64,000 bases of DNA from Isoetes taiwanensis (lineage: Eukaryota > Streptophyta > Lycopodiopsida > Isoetales > Isoetaceae): contig JAJEKV010000032.1 in assembly GCA_021234155.1 (NCBI GenBank), positions 3,060,156 through 3,124,155 of the forward strand. The letters are read 5' to 3'. The notes under the pieces are model-generated. The model was given only the letters and a program-made list of their open reading frames with translations, ran no database searches and was not told where the DNA came from. A program made the position numbers and the translations under genes. Below, in pieces: positions 25,310 through 36,340 of this stretch. Positions within the stretch are counted from its first letter, which is position 1; each line of letters begins with the position of its first letter.

Positions 25310-25522
25310 ATGGCCCCAAAATCCAGGCTTGGTAAGAGGCCTTCTGCCCATGTGACGAAAAATTTGGGAGTTCCTAAAGCTTCTGCAACTCTAGCAGAGG
25401 AGGTTCCAGTTCTACTTCATGCCAGGAAAGCCGTTTGGAGGCTAAAATTTCTAAAATTTCCGGGTTGAATGGCTCAAAGGCTGTTGATCTTGCTGCCATG
25501 GAGTCTAAGATTGTGTCTCTTC
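25310..25522 (+). pseudogene. DIRS-like gag ORF, 5' part
   Basis: The ORF starts at ATG 25310 (MAPKSRLGKRPSAHVTKNLG). After a frameshift near 25405 it continues as KISGLNGSKAVDLAAMESKI up to the Copia insertion. It resumes at 36341. I recognise the downstream half as resembling the Lys-rich N-terminal ORF of DIRS-like elements. This half is a low-complexity N-terminus and is not diagnostic by itself. Confidence 0.5.
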
Positions 25523-25773
25523 TGTTGAGAATTAAAGGTCGAGAATCAAGCACTTAATACTAGGAATCTGCAGTTTGTTTGTTGTAATCAATGTTCTAAG
25601 TTTAGAAAGAATCTCTACCTGCTCTATTAAAGGGAGATTCTATTGTGGTGTATAAAAGGATGTACGCTTCAGAAGATCAATACCAAGTTCAAGCATTCTG
25701 AGTTCTCGCATATCATTGTTCTTGTTCTGTTCTTTGTATCCTGCTTGTTGCTTCAATCATTTGATCAATAACA
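25523..25773 (+). repeat. Copia 5' LTR
   Basis: Begins tgttgagaattaaagg and ends gatcaataaca. It is repeated at the 3' end. It includes a TATA-like gtataaaagg (~25660) that could start the element transcript. The sequence just after it, ggttatgggcccacgc, is the probable primer-binding site, although I cannot name the tRNA. Confidence 0.93.
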
Positions 25774-25883
25774 GGTTATGGGCCCACGCAACTGCTTCTA
25801 AGCCATTGTCATTTCTGCACGAGTGACATTCTTGAGTACTTGTGAGTACTTGTTGTGACCTATTGTTCTCTTTGTTTGTAACG

Positions 25884-26783
25884 ATGGACGCTGCCACCGG
25901 ATCCCTAACAGTTACTGAGTGGAAAATGCTGCCATGGTTCTCCGGGAAAAACTTCCAGATGTGAAAGTGGCGCATGCAACTGATACTGGAGGATCGAAAC
26001 CTATGGGAGGTTGTTACTCCAATGAATCCTGATGCTGATCATCATCTTGAAGGGGTCGTTGAGCCGGCCGTGAATCAAGATGCTGAGGAAGATGAGATTG
26101 CTCCTGTTGCTGACCAACAGGATTTTGCTGAAAAAAATCGAAAGGCCAGGCTAATCATAGTAGCCAGTCTCGATGATGTTCCTGCTCGATTGATCAAGGG
26201 GTCAATCACTGCAAGGGATATGTGGAAAGCACTGCTTTCACACTATGAATCCACCACAGCTGGTAACCGATTGGTCCTGCGCAAGAAGCTGAATGAGCTT
26301 CGACTGGAGGAAGGAGGAGACATTGTTGCCCATGTGTGCAAAATGAAGGATTTGATGGATGATCTCTGTGCAACTGGCAAAGAGATTAGTGAAGATGAAA
26401 AAGTCTGTACATTACTTAACAGCCTGCCAAAATCCTTTGAAGGTCTTGTGATAAGTTTGGAAGGCAGATTGAGTGATCATACCTTTGACAGTGTTTTTGA
26501 AAAGCTCAAGATTGAGGCCTTACGTCAGAATAAGACCTATGCTGCCTCTGACACTGTAATGGTAGCTGAAGCAAGAAACTTCAAGCCTGGTGAGAAGAAA
26601 GTGAAAAGTGACAAGAAACTCACTTGCTTCAGGTGCCAAAAGGAAGGGCATCTGGCCAGAAATTGCAGAGCTCCTGTCCTTTCAAGAAAGAAGGGGAAGG
26701 AAAGTCTGCAGATGTACCTAAGCAAAGCAATCTTGTGGAATTTCTGTGCACAGTTATCTCTGATAGCACTGTCTCTGATCTAG
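25884..26783 (+). pseudogene. Copia gag
   Basis: Gag packages the element RNA in cytoplasmic particles. The ORF starts at ATG 25884 (MDAATGSLTVTEWKMLPWFS) and has an in-frame TGA at 25962-25964, where a Trp is usual. The UBN2-type gag core includes ITARDMWKALLSHYESTTAG and LLNSLPKSFEGLV. It ends in a CCHC knuckle, CFRCQKEGHLARNC. After the knuckle the frame shifts (near 26680) relative to the protease. Confidence 0.9.
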
Positions 26784-27284
26784 CCTGGTACCTGGATTCA
26801 GGTGCAACAAGTCATATGACTCCACACAAGGAGGTCTTCACATTCTACCAGTTGTTTTCAACACCAAAACTCGCGTTGATGGGGGACAATAATAAACAGT
26901 CAGCTATTGGATCAGGGACAGTACTCATAGAACTGCCTTCTGGTAAATCTAAGCTTGTGACTAATGTTTTGCACGTTCCAGGGCTACAGAAGAGTCTTTT
27001 ATCTGTTAGCAAGATGGCTGATGCAGGGTTGGTGGTACTTTTTGAAGCTGATCATTGTTCATGTGAAGGGACCAGACAATAAGATATTGATCTCAGGCAC
27101 TCGAGCTGGGAATTTGTACCAAGTTGCTGCCATTGTGGAGGAAGCAAATCATGTGAATCATCTCTCTGCTAGCTCCCTGTGGCATTCCAGAATGGGACAC
27201 ATTTCCCACTCTAGGCTAGAGCTTCTTGCCAAGAAGAAATATTTGCCCCACATCTCATGTTCTGAATGCAATCATTGCTTGTAG
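26690..27284 (+). pseudogene. Copia protease and pre-integrase domain
   Basis: The aspartic protease motif is present as WYLDSGATSHMTPHK (~26790-26830). The LHVPGLQKSLLSVSKMA segment typical of Copia follows. A frameshift near 27060 separates this from the GAG-pre-integrase motif SLWHSRMGHISHSRLELLAK. A TAG at 27282-27284 replaces a sense codon before the integrase. Confidence 0.9.
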
Positions 27285-27827
27285 AATAAACTAACCAGAG
27301 CTGTTTTTCCAGCATCAGATTCTCATGCATCAAGAACTCTTGAGCTTGTGCATGTTGATCTATGTGGACCAATCCGACCTCCAACAGCAATGGGAGCAGA
27401 GTATTTCATGTTGCTGCTGGATGACTTCTCCAGGAAGATGTTTGTGCACATGCTTCACTATAAGAGTCAAGCTTTTGAGAAATTTCTTGAATTTCTCACA
27501 GCAGCAGAAAGATTTACAGGCCATCAGCTTGTGACTCTTAGGAGTGATGGGGGAGGGGAATTCATCTCCAAGATCTTTGAAGGATACTGTATGAAGAATG
27601 GAATACAGCATCAGCTGACTGCTCCACGATCTCCAGAACAAAATGGAAGAATTGAGCGAGCCAACAGGACTGTGATTGAGATGGCCCGAACCTTGCTCAG
27701 TGCAAGGAATATTCCAGCACGCTACTGGGGAGAAGCAGTCATGACTGCTGTGTATTTGGCAAATCGTGCACCTCATAGCAGTCTGGATCAGCAAATCCCA
27801 GAAGAATTGTGGACTCAAAAACTGTAA
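27285..27827 (+). pseudogene. Copia integrase core
   Basis: The integrase inserts the cDNA into host DNA. The catalytic triad is recognisable: D in LVHVDLCGPI, D in RSDGGGEF and E in PRSPEQNGRIERANRTVIEM. The typical ARYWGEAVMTAVYLANRAPH follows. A frameshift at ~27825 cuts off the C-terminal part, which continues in another frame (VFCCKAFSLL and then FIGYCTNRKAYRLLD). Confidence 0.92.
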
Positions 27828-29107
27828 GTCTCAAACATCTGAAAGTTTTTTGTTGCAAGGCCTTTAGTTTGTTATCTTCTCATCCCAAAATGCTGCCCAA
27901 AAGCAAGCCCTGCATGTTTATAGGATACTGCACAAACAGGAAAGCCTATAGACTTCTTGATGTGGACCGAAACAGTCTAATTGTGACTGCCCATGCCTCC
28001 TTCAATGAACAAGAGTCATATTTTGATCCAACTGAAGAAATATGTCCACCATTTGAGCTGATTGAGGAAGCCTCTGAACTCGCAAATATTACTGTAGATG
28101 CCTCTGTTGAACCAGGCCCTCAAGAACAAGATCTTCCTACACATGCACCTGCAACCAACATGCCCACTTATGAGCCTCAGACCATCTCCAGACCTATTCG
28201 GATGAGAAGGCCTCCTATTTGAGCCAAAGATTATGCATTTTCTACCATAGAAGTTGTTGCAGAACCTTCAAGTTATGAGATGGCCATGAGCAGTCCAGAG
28301 AAACTCAAATGGGTTCAGGCTATAAAGGCCGAATATCAGTCAATCATAGAAGCTCAAACTTGGAGAATTGTGCCTAGACCTGCAGATCACACAGTGGTTG
28401 GATCTCGTTGGGTATTCAAGATCAAGAACAACTCTGATGGATGTGTGGAGAGATTCAAGGCCCGGTTCGTTGCCAAAGGATTCACACAGATCCAAGGTAT
28501 TGATTTTGACCAAACTTTTGCACCTGTTGCTAAGATGACCTCTATTAGGACTCTGTTGGCATTTGCAACTCAAAACAAATACTTTGTGCATCAAATGGAT
28601 GTCACCAATGCATTCTTGCATGGTGACTTGCAAGAAGAGGTATATATCGAACAACCCCAAGGATTTGAGTAGGGAAATTCAGAAGATGAAGTATGTTTGC
28701 TTCAAAAGGCACTGTATGGACTTCGGCAGGCACCTCGAGCATGGTATGAGAGACTGCATCAAACTCTTGTAAGTCTTCACTTTCAGCCAAGCACTTCTGA
28801 TTCAAGTGTATACATCAAACTTGTGCCAAAGCCATTGTTTATCCTATGTTGTGTAGACGACCTTTTGATCATAGCTGAGAGAGAAGAAGATCTGATTGAG
28901 ACTAAAAGACAATTGAACAGCCTCTTTAGAATGAAAGATTTAGGGCCAGTTCATTATTTTCTAGGAATAGAGATACACTATGATCAATCCCAAGGACTTA
29001 TGCATTTAAAACAAAGCAAGTATCTTACTGAGCTTGTTACTAGACTCGGTCTGTTCTCCTGTAAAACTGTTGCCTATGGAATTTGCCACCGTCTTGTTGC
29101 CCTCTGA
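27828..29107 (+). pseudogene. Copia integrase C-terminus and reverse transcriptase
   Basis: After the integrase tail (to ~28220, ending in a TGA), the RT has SRWVFKIKNNSDG, FKARFVAKGFTQIQGIDFDQ, TFAPVAKMTSIRTLLAF, HQMDVTNAFLHGDL and LYGLRQAPRAWYERL. The catalytic box reads CVDDLLI instead of the usual YVDDLLI. Further breaks are a TAG at 28670-28672 and a frameshift near 29070. It is not translatable as one protein. Confidence 0.92.
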
Positions 29108-29807
29108 TTCCCCATGTTCCGCATCCACTCAAGCCTATCATGAACAGTATAGAAGCCTCATTGGATCTCTCAGTTTTGCTGCTCTTACTACAAGGCCTGA
29201 TCTGTCATTTACTGTTTGCAAACTAAGCCAATTCTCTGAAAATCCCAGACACACTCATTGCTTGGCACTCAAAAGATGCTTAAAGTACATAGCAGGGACT
29301 ATTAATCTTGGAATAACTTACAAATCAGCTGATGGAATGGAAGTGATAGGGTTTTCAGATTCGGACTGGGCTGGAAATCATCATGACAGGACCTCAACTT
29401 CAGGCTATGTATTTGTAATGACAGGGGGGGCCATCAGTTGGAAGAGTTCTAAACAGAGATGCATTGCCCAATCCACCACAGAGGCTGAGTATGTTGCACT
29501 AGCTAATATATGTAACGAGGCAGTATGGTTACAGCACCTTGGTATGGAGATTGGAGCCATCACAGAAAACTTTGTGAAGATTCTCAGTGATAATCAGGGA
29601 GCAATTGCCATTTCACACAATCCAGTGATGCATCAACGAATGAAGCATATTGACATTAAATATCATTTGGTCAGACAAATGGTAGATGATGGAAGAGTAC
29701 AACTCTCATACTGCAGTTCAGAAAAATTAGCTGCAGACATGTTTACTAAGGCACTGAATTCTCCAAAGCTATTGACTCACCTGAAGACAATTGGCATGAT
29801 TCCCTGA
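29050..29807 (+). pseudogene. Copia RT tail and RNase H
   Basis: The frame holds YRSLIGSLSFAALTTRPDLS, GFSDSDWAGNHHDRTSTSGY, AQSTTEAEYVALANICNEA, ILSDNQGAIAISHNPVMHQR and KHIDIKYHLVR. These are the complete RNase H motifs that remove the RNA template. It ends at 29807, just before the polypurine tract. Confidence 0.93.
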
Positions 29808-29813
29808 CCTTTT

Positions 29814-29822
29814 AAGGGGGAG
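29814..29822 (+). promoter_or_regulatory. Copia polypurine tract
   Basis: aagggggag lies immediately before the 3' LTR (tgttgag at 29823), in the standard place for plus-strand priming. Confidence 0.85.
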
Positions 29823-29985
29823 TGTTGAGAATTAAAGGTCGGAGAATCAAGCACTTAATACTAGGAATCAAGCTCTTAAGCACCCCAGGATCTGCAGAAA
29901 ATGGGAAGCGGCTGGTATATCCTGCCTAAAGCACTTATGGGATAGTGAACATGAACGTTGGTGGTCCTGGACCAAACTCAAATCC

Positions 29986-30323
29986 ATGATCAGGGGCTCC
30001 ACTTCAGACAGAGTAGTCTACAAGAAGATCATGAGCAAGGTAAGAATGTTAACAGGCATTGATGGATTGGAGGAAGTATGGCTGCTCAACAATAAACCTG
30101 CGTATTCAGTTCATGAGGTCTATAAAGCCTTGGCTGATGACGACCTGCCAGTAGTATCCACCAGAATTAATCTCTCTACGATTGAATACACGAGTCAACT
30201 AAAAAGATGCTGGAACTCATTCTGTGCTAAGAAAATTCAAATGTTCATGTGGCTCAGTTGGCGTTGTGGCTTAGCCACCAAAACATGGTTGCTCCAGAGG
30301 AAAATTGTAACAGTAGGGGCTCC
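29986..30323 (+). pseudogene. L1-type zf-RVT region fragment
   Basis: The frame includes EVWLLNNKPAYSVHEVYKAL and LKRCWNSFCAKKIQMFMWLS followed by WRCGLATKTWLLQRKIV. This is the typical start of the zinc-binding C-terminal domain of plant L1 reverse transcriptases. It stops being LINE-like at about 30323, where C/T-rich sequence begins. The Cys/His half of the domain is missing. Confidence 0.8.
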
Positions 30324-30448
30324 TCACAGCGCCCAGCTCCCTCTCTCTAGCGCCCTCACTCCCCTTGCATAGACCCCCTTGATTTGCCCCTTTCTGGCTT
30401 TCTCTCTCTAGGGTTTACAATCTCTCTCTAGACCCAAAACCCCAAACC

Positions 30449-30900
30449 CCCAAAAGGCGCTCCACCCGCCTTTCCGAGCCCCCAAACTGGATTCTAAGCA
30501 CCCTTGAGGCAGCCAGAGACCCCTCAGACTTTGGAGCCCTCAAAACCCCCACACCTGCGGTAGTTGGCATGCAATAATTGTGAGTGATGTTCTATTCTAA
30601 TCTATGAGAAGCGATGGCGTGGAGATTAGAGCAAAGGCATGTTAAATGGTGTCGTGTTGTACAAAGCTTTGGAAAGACCTATGAGAAGCGGGCAGAGGTC
30701 AAAGTCAAAGTCAAAGGTGGTGGGCACCCCCTACCCTGGTGTTGTTGGGGCTCGCTAGAAACGCCGCAGGCACCCCCCCCCCACCACTTAGGGTTTCCGT
30801 TGACTAGCCCAAAAGGTGCTCCGCCTGCGTTCTTGAGTCCCCAAATTCAATTCTAGGCACCCTTTCCGCAGCGGAGACCCTCAAACTTTGGGAGTCATGG
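30449..30900 (+). repeat. Duplicated LINE leader flanking a Copia LTR piece
   Basis: About 95 bp at 30455-30550 (ccaaaaggcgctcca ... ctaagcaccctt ... agacttt ggag) recur at ~30808-30895 (ccaaaaggtgctccg ... ctaggcaccctt ... aaactttgggag). Between them (~30570-30800) is a segment matching part of the LTR at 58351-58878. Shared strings include attctaatctatgagaagc, aggtcaaagtcaaagtcaaa, and ggctcgctagaaac, in the complement of that LTR. Confidence 0.75.
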
Positions 30901-32559
30901 CCCGTAAGATGGGCCGGCACAGGAAACCAAAGGCGAGGGCCCGCCGCCCAAACGGGTCCCGATCAGCCATCATGGACGGGGAGAGTCATCCTCCATGAAG
31001 AAGGAGGCTCGGGCTAAGGCTAAGGCCCCCTCATGGAGGCCAGCCCGGCCCGGGAAGGGATTAATTGCTCGCACCACATAGGAACTCCTCGCCTCGGCAG
31101 AGAATTGGAGCCACGCCAAAGCGGGAATGGAGGCTAACGGTGCTCGTGATTGAGGCTAACAAAGCCCGGCCGGGCCGGGTATGGCGGTGGAGATGGAGTC
31201 CTCGGCATCCCATGTGCTCAAAAGGCAAATCGGGTCGAGAAGAACCGTATCACAGCTTGGAGACCCGCCTTGCCGCATGTGGAAGATGGCCTTGGCCTTG
31301 CACACTGCGGCGGCGAGCGAGGCCCGGGGGAGGTCGCCCGACATGCGGGCCCGCCTGGACTGCGTGTTCATCACTCGGACACCATGACCTTTGAGGAGAG
31401 GGGAGGCGGCGCCAATGCGAGGCGATGGTCCGCGTCACCGGCCGGTCCGGTAGAGGCGGCCACCACCATGGCATCGGGAGCCTGTTTGCGCTTGCGAGCG
31501 GCCAGAACCGGCCGGGATCTTGAGTAAGATCGGAAACAGCAAGCCCGGCCCTCGGCGCGTGTCTTTGGGGCTCCGAGCACGCCTCGCTACTCCGGAGGCA
31601 CAGGCTCAGGGGTTGCGGGCAACCATCCTGAGCGAGCGCGGGGTCTCCCTCACCCAGGAGTTCATAGTCAGCTGCGGCCCGGTCGCGAGGGGAGATGGCC
31701 AAGCGGCGGCCGAGCTCTGCAAGAGCCTGTGCTCCCGACTTCCACCCGAGGGGCGAAGCAGCGGCGCATCGCGGCTATCCCCCCCACGGCCTCCACGCGG
31801 CGTACGTCCCTCCTTTGGCTGCCCCGCTCTCCGGCCACTCCACGCCATCCCAGCCACACTCCGGTCACTCCACGCCATCCCGGCCACCACCACCACCCCG
31901 GCCACGGGGACCCGGCCTTCGCCCACCTTGGACCCGCGGCCGCTGAGAACTCCGAGGCCCAGGCGGAGAGCCCCAATCGGTAGTTCGAGGCATGCGAGCA
32001 GCGAGGGGAGAGTCTGCGCCCACAACATCCGAACACACATTCTCGATCGGATGACATTCCGGGGCATTCACATTTCTCGAGCGGCCCGGCATGGGGCTCC
32101 GGCCGGGCGTGACCGCATTGTCATATTCACGGTTGCGGATGCAGTGCGTGATGCCATATTGCGCCCGGGGCCGGATGTTGAAGGGGACATCCACATGCGT
32201 GGGCCGGGACCTCACACCCGTCTGGCGGAGAGGCACGCAGGCGAGGAGCTTGTCGGGTGGGGAGGCATTAAGCCAGCGAGGGGTGCGGCAGAGTTGGTTT
32301 GGCGGGATGCACATTTTCCCGACACCTGCTGCTGCTGCGGACCCCGCAGCCCCAACCCGCGTACCGCGGCCCTACCTTACTTCTACTACCACCGCCTCCC
32401 CTTCTCCTGCTCCTACTCCACCTCCCTCGCGGCCCACGCCCTCTCGACCACATCTTTGCCTCCGCTCCATCTACTTCTCCACTTTCGGCCCTCTGCTTCG
32501 TCCTCCCCGCGACTTCGAGTTGCGCGCCATCCTGGCCCGACAAATAGGAATTGTGCCTC

Positions 32560-33440
32560 GGGTGGTCTCATGGAATTGTCGAGGCTTCCCTTGGCGAGAA
32601 GGGGGCGGTCGAACTTCGTGGCGGCGGTATGGATCTCATCTTCCTCATGGAACATGGGAGCATCTTTGAGCCTGAGCTACGATTTCTTGGGTTACCAACA
32701 TTTCTCGGTCTTCAATACACATGCGGGACAGCGGGGTCATGGTGGAGTGGCTTGCTACTACCGGGACAACCTTGGCACATTCGGTTACCCTCCGAAGGCA
32801 GAGCCAGACCTGGCGGGTATACGGGTTCGTGTGCATAATACCGGTGGCAACCCTCTTTTTTTACGGCGCTGTTATTTCCCTCCGCGGTGAAGACCTTCTA
32901 TCGCAGCCACCCCGTCGCGGATAGGATGGACCCGTATGTCGATCTATATGATGACATCTGGCCAACATCGGCCGGTTGGGTAGGGTCGTCCTTCTTGGAG
33001 ATTTCAATGCACGGACAAGAGTAGAGCAGCCCATGCGACTTGACCCCCTCGGCGATGATGTCCTGCAGCTCGCCCTGTGATAGCCCCGCCACGCTGGTCG
33101 GATGGCGGCCGTCCACTCGCTTTGGCGACGATTGTTCTCTGCTATGTGGCATTTTTGACTTGATAATTTGCAATGGCCTTTCCGGTGGCCCGATTCTCGC
33201 AAGTGCACATGCGAGCATGGGGACAATCGTGGGGAGGGTCTAGTGTGGTGGACTATGTGCTTGTAGTTGCGCCAAGATATGCATCTCATCGATTAGTTTC
33301 GGGGTGGGCCTGAGGCGGTCGGGATGAGGAGGTCGACTTCGAGATCACCTCCCACTTTATTTGGACCTGGTTTGGCGAGCGCGGAACCCCCACTATACCA
33401 GACCCCTCGCCCGTCCTCGGTTGAGACTTCGATTATGGCG
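32560..33440 (+). pseudogene. LINE APE-type endonuclease remnants
   Basis: The endonuclease nicks target DNA for LINE insertion. Scattered over several frames are WNCRGFPW (~32570), GQRGHGGVACYYRDNLGTF, LLGDFNART (32991-33015) and SSVVDYVLVVAPRY (~33240). The GDFNA and DY-L motifs are diagnostic. Multiple stops and frameshifts make this a pseudogene. Confidence 0.8.
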
Positions 33441-33849
33441 AGGCGAGGGACTTCTGTGGATGCTCATGGGCGCCCTCCCGGTAATTACTGCGGACCTCCA
33501 CACTAGAAGCGTGACGGACCAGTGACCGCTATTACGGGATCACGGCCCAGCGGTGCTGCTGGCCCCCCCCGTCGTCGCTCGAGGTCGGCAACATTCCCTC
33601 GTAACCGATGGTTTGATCACGGTTGTAAAAACATAGCGGCAGCTCCCGTCACATTCTATCCAGTACCCGCTTGCGAGGCCACCACCTGATCTGCGCCCAT
33701 CGGAAAGGACACAAAGCGGTACCTTGCCAAGCATCGAGGGGAGATGTTAGGCTGGCTTTGGACACTCATCCTCGAACCTTTTGGCCTTGAGTGCTTGAAG
33801 GCCAGACCCCAGCCTACGGGGGACATCACACGAGGCGTGGGAGCGATAC

Positions 33850-34900
33850 TTGCGGCGGCTCTATGACCCGCCCGGGGGCAGCGTCGCCCATACCCCCGGG
33901 GATGGCCCCATTGGTTCTGTGGGCGAGGATGTTGAGGAGGGCACACAGCGGCTAGCTAATGGGAAGGCGGTGACCCTCCGATGGTATCGGGCGAGTTACT
34001 CAAGTGGGCGGGGCGGTTGCTTGTGCGGTCCTCACTACCACGTTCAAGCGAGCATTGCGGGGGGGTTTCCCAGACAATGGACCACAAGCGGGGTTGTTCC
34101 CATTCACAAAGGCGGGCGACCCACCTTGTCCGCCCATTGCCGGACGATCATGGTCGATTCGGTATTTGCCAAAGCGTTGGGCGGCATTCTCGGCAGCAGT
34201 TGACCCGGCTGGCGGCGGCGGCCGGATGTCGCGAGCCCTCACCGCAGGCGGGCTTTCGACCCGCCACTCAGCGATTGACCATATCTTTCTGGCTGGCAGC
34301 GATTGAAGAGCAATAGGAATCATCGGTTGGACTTGTATTCTTTTTGTGGACTTCAAAAGGCTTTTGATCGGTCCCCAGAAAAGGCGTAGGCTAGGCTGCG
34401 TCAGCTGGGGCTCTCACTTTGTCGCGAGAATGCCATATCTGAGTTGTATGAGAGTTGTTTTGGCGGGATCGCGGCCGGCCGGCCCAAGCATTCACCGATA
34501 GTATCGAGGTCGGCGGGGTTGCCCCCTCTACGCCAACACTTTTGGCCTCTACATTGTCGGTTAGAGCCACGGCTTCGCGAGCATGGGGGGATGGCATCAC
34601 GACTTTTGCACCGTCATCGCCCGGCTCATCTATCGCGGGGCGATGTTGGCTGGCGGCCCACACCCGAAGCTATCGCGGTCTCACACGGATGCCCTAGACA
34701 CATTTTGTCGGGGCTCTGAGGACATCTTGGCGTCAATCGGCCAAGACCGGGGTGGTTCTCATATCCTCTTCCGTCACCCCATGCCTCCTGCACTCACATA
34801 TATCGGGCGGCTGTGGGCGCCACCCACCTACAAGTACCTAGGGGTGGAGTTCCCCTCCTCTCTGGCGGGGGCGCCTATCCGCTTATGTGACATGACGGTC
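33850..34900 (+). pseudogene. GC-rich LINE reverse transcriptase remnants
   Basis: Pieces in different frames include VVPIHKGGRPTLSAHCRTIM, VDSVFAKALGG and SPQAGFRPATQR. These correspond to motifs in the 21.8-24.25 kb LINE (KVIPLHKGG, MVSSVFAK, AGFRPEYSTTDHL). A LYANTFGLYIVG near 34530 sits where YADD would be expected, so the catalytic aspartates are lost. Confidence 0.75.
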
Positions 34901-34959
34901 GAAAGCGCTTTATGCCATGCGAACAACAATCCTGAGCCGAGCTATATGATTGGGGCCAT

Positions 34960-35760
34960 CGATCACATCTGTTTCGGGCGGTCGAAATTGTCCTTAAATG
35001 CGGGGTCGAGGTTTGGGGCGGTCGTCTCTTTGGCGACACGGAATGACTTGAGGCGAGTCGTGAAGGCATTTTGGCACCGGGCACTTGGGTGAAACCTTGA
35101 TCCCCTATCGATTCTACTAGCGAGGAACGGATTCTTGCCGGTAGGCGGTATGATAGACACATCGTCTATTTTCGAGAAAGTGGTTACTATGGGTGATGCT
35201 CGGCTCCGCGACTCGGCTTACACCGTGGCCATGAGTCCGCGCGGCTTAGGGCCCGTTGGAGGGGTAAGAGATCGGTGGTTCGCCCGGATGGAACGCGTCT
35301 TGCGGGGAACCTGCAGTCTCGTCTGGTGGGCGTGCCGTCGTGGCGGCCTACCGCGGGAGTACCTAGATGCTTGTTTCCTTGGCAAGCTCACGGGACCCCA
35401 TTGCTCTAGAGCGGGTCAAAATGGCCCATTACAAGGAGCACATCAACCCCCGTGTTAGCCCGGGGCCCACAGCTACTGCGTTCCCGGTTCCCGGTGCCCC
35501 TAAAAAGCGCGGACTCATTGCCTCCATTACGCACAGGTGCCCACCATCTTCGCATCGAGGCGGGCGGGTGGATTGGGGAGCCCCGCCGGGGCGAGGGCTC
35601 TGTCGGTCTTTGTCAAGCGGGTGCCATTGAGGATGAGTCTCACACTTTCGAGTTGCCCGGCGTTGCTCGGGATCCGGGCGAGATCGCTCCCTTAGTAATG
35701 CGGCGGACGTGCCCTTGCATTTGCCGATGAACACACCGGTCGATGCGTGCCCCGGGTCAT
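34960..35760 (+). pseudogene. LINE C-terminal region (paralog of 53.3-54.4 kb)
   Basis: WGGRLFGDTE-like sequence and LATRNDLRRVVKAFWHRALG parallel LATWNDLEQVQKAFLVRALG at 53.44 kb. LPREYLDACFLGKL parallels LRQYLDACFLIKL. A final ETGGWIGEP-like segment is also shared. Stops interrupt all frames. Confidence 0.75.
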
Positions 35761-35916
35761 ACATCCGGGAGGTCTTGGACTGCTTGAGGTCACCTTTGCC
35801 CCCGCTTTGGTTTGTCCGTGACTAGGCACTACGGGGGTGGTGCATGACTGTATATATTGGGATGTTTCGGCATTTTATATGATTAGCACAGTTTGTCAGC
35901 AGGCTGATTGCTGCCT

Positions 35917-36045
35917 CGAAAACCCTTCGGGGCGGGGGTTTTTTAATCCGGGCAGTAATCCGCTTGCTGCGTTTTTGTATTGGGTCCCATAGACCGATTG
36001 GTCTCCGTGGACGATAAAAGTACCTTCCTTCCTTCCTTCCTTCCT
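35917..36045 (+). other. Conserved LINE 3' end with hairpin
   Basis: The strings cgaaaacccttcgg, ggggttttttaa, gggtcccata, gaccgattggtctc and ggacgataaaa recur in order in the LINE end at 54282-54408. The first two can pair as an A/C-rich to G/T-rich stem around cttcgg. This probably marks the RNA structure recognised by the LINE RT. The function is inferred from LINEs generally. Confidence 0.65.
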
Positions 36046-36091
36046 TTCCTTTCTTTGTACTCTTATAATTAATATAATTTAACTAGTTCTA

Positions 36092-36128
<37 letters not shown>

Positions 36129-36340
36129 TAGGAATCTGCAGTTTGTTTGTTGTAATAAATGTTCTAAGTTTAGAGAGAATCTCTACCTGCTCTATTAAAG
36201 GGAGATTCTATTGTGGTGTATAAAAGATGTACGCTTCAGAAGATCAATACCAAGTTCAAGCATTCTGAGTTCTCGCATATCATTGTTCTTGTTCTGTTCT
36301 TTGTATCCTGCTTGTTGCTTCAATCATTTGATCAATAACA

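Larger units (their letters stand above)
30324..36045 (+). mobile_element. GC-rich LINE with endonuclease and RT remnants and a (CCTT)n tail
   Basis: The ~5.7-kb element has a C/T-rich leader and a basic ORF1-like start (MARKMGRHRKPKARARRPNG, ATG ~30897). Broken APE-type endonuclease, RT and C-terminal domains follow. Its 3' end is a hairpin-forming segment (aaaacccttcgg and ggggttttttaa), followed by gataaaagtac and (CCTT)n. The coding part is strikingly G+C-rich compared with all neighbours and is riddled with frameshifts. The related 3' end at 53.3-54.4 kb is AT-richer. Confidence 0.82.
29870..36123 (+). mobile_element. L1-type retroposon in the Copia LTR (itself carrying another LINE)
   Basis: The insertion has a perfect 13-bp TSD (29857-29869 and 36124-36136) and a pure A-run at 36098-36125, so it is recent. 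Its own parts are the left segment 29870-30323, with an L1 zf-RVT domain, and a right segment ~36046-36097 resembling an L1 3' UTR. The GC-rich LINE occupies the middle. The chain is therefore DIRS > Copia > L1 > GC-rich LINE. Confidence 0.85.
25523..36340 (+). mobile_element. Copia LTR retrotransposon with 3' LTR split by a nested insertion
   Basis: A 251-bp 5' LTR (25523-25773, TG...CA) and a 3' LTR (29823-29869 plus 36124-36340) bracket gag-protease-integrase-RT-RNase H. The order with integrase before RT defines Copia. The 5-bp TSD tcttc (25518-25522 and 36341-36345) is perfect. The two LTRs differ by two substitutions and two single-base indels. The body has at least four nonsense codons and four frameshifts, so it cannot encode its own proteins. 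Confidence 0.95.
29823..36340 (+). repeat. Copia 3' LTR, split
   Basis: LTR bases 1-47 lie at 29823-29869 and the rest at 36124-36340, ending gatcaataaca. Between them is a 6.25-kb retroposon. The 13-bp string aatactaggaatc is present on both sides as the TSD of that insertion. Confidence 0.93.

Noticed and set aside
31520-32890. 456-codon frame in the GC-rich LINE
   Set aside because: High G+C removes stop codons in all frames, giving several long overlapping frames. Only its end overlaps endonuclease motifs, so it is not called as a gene.
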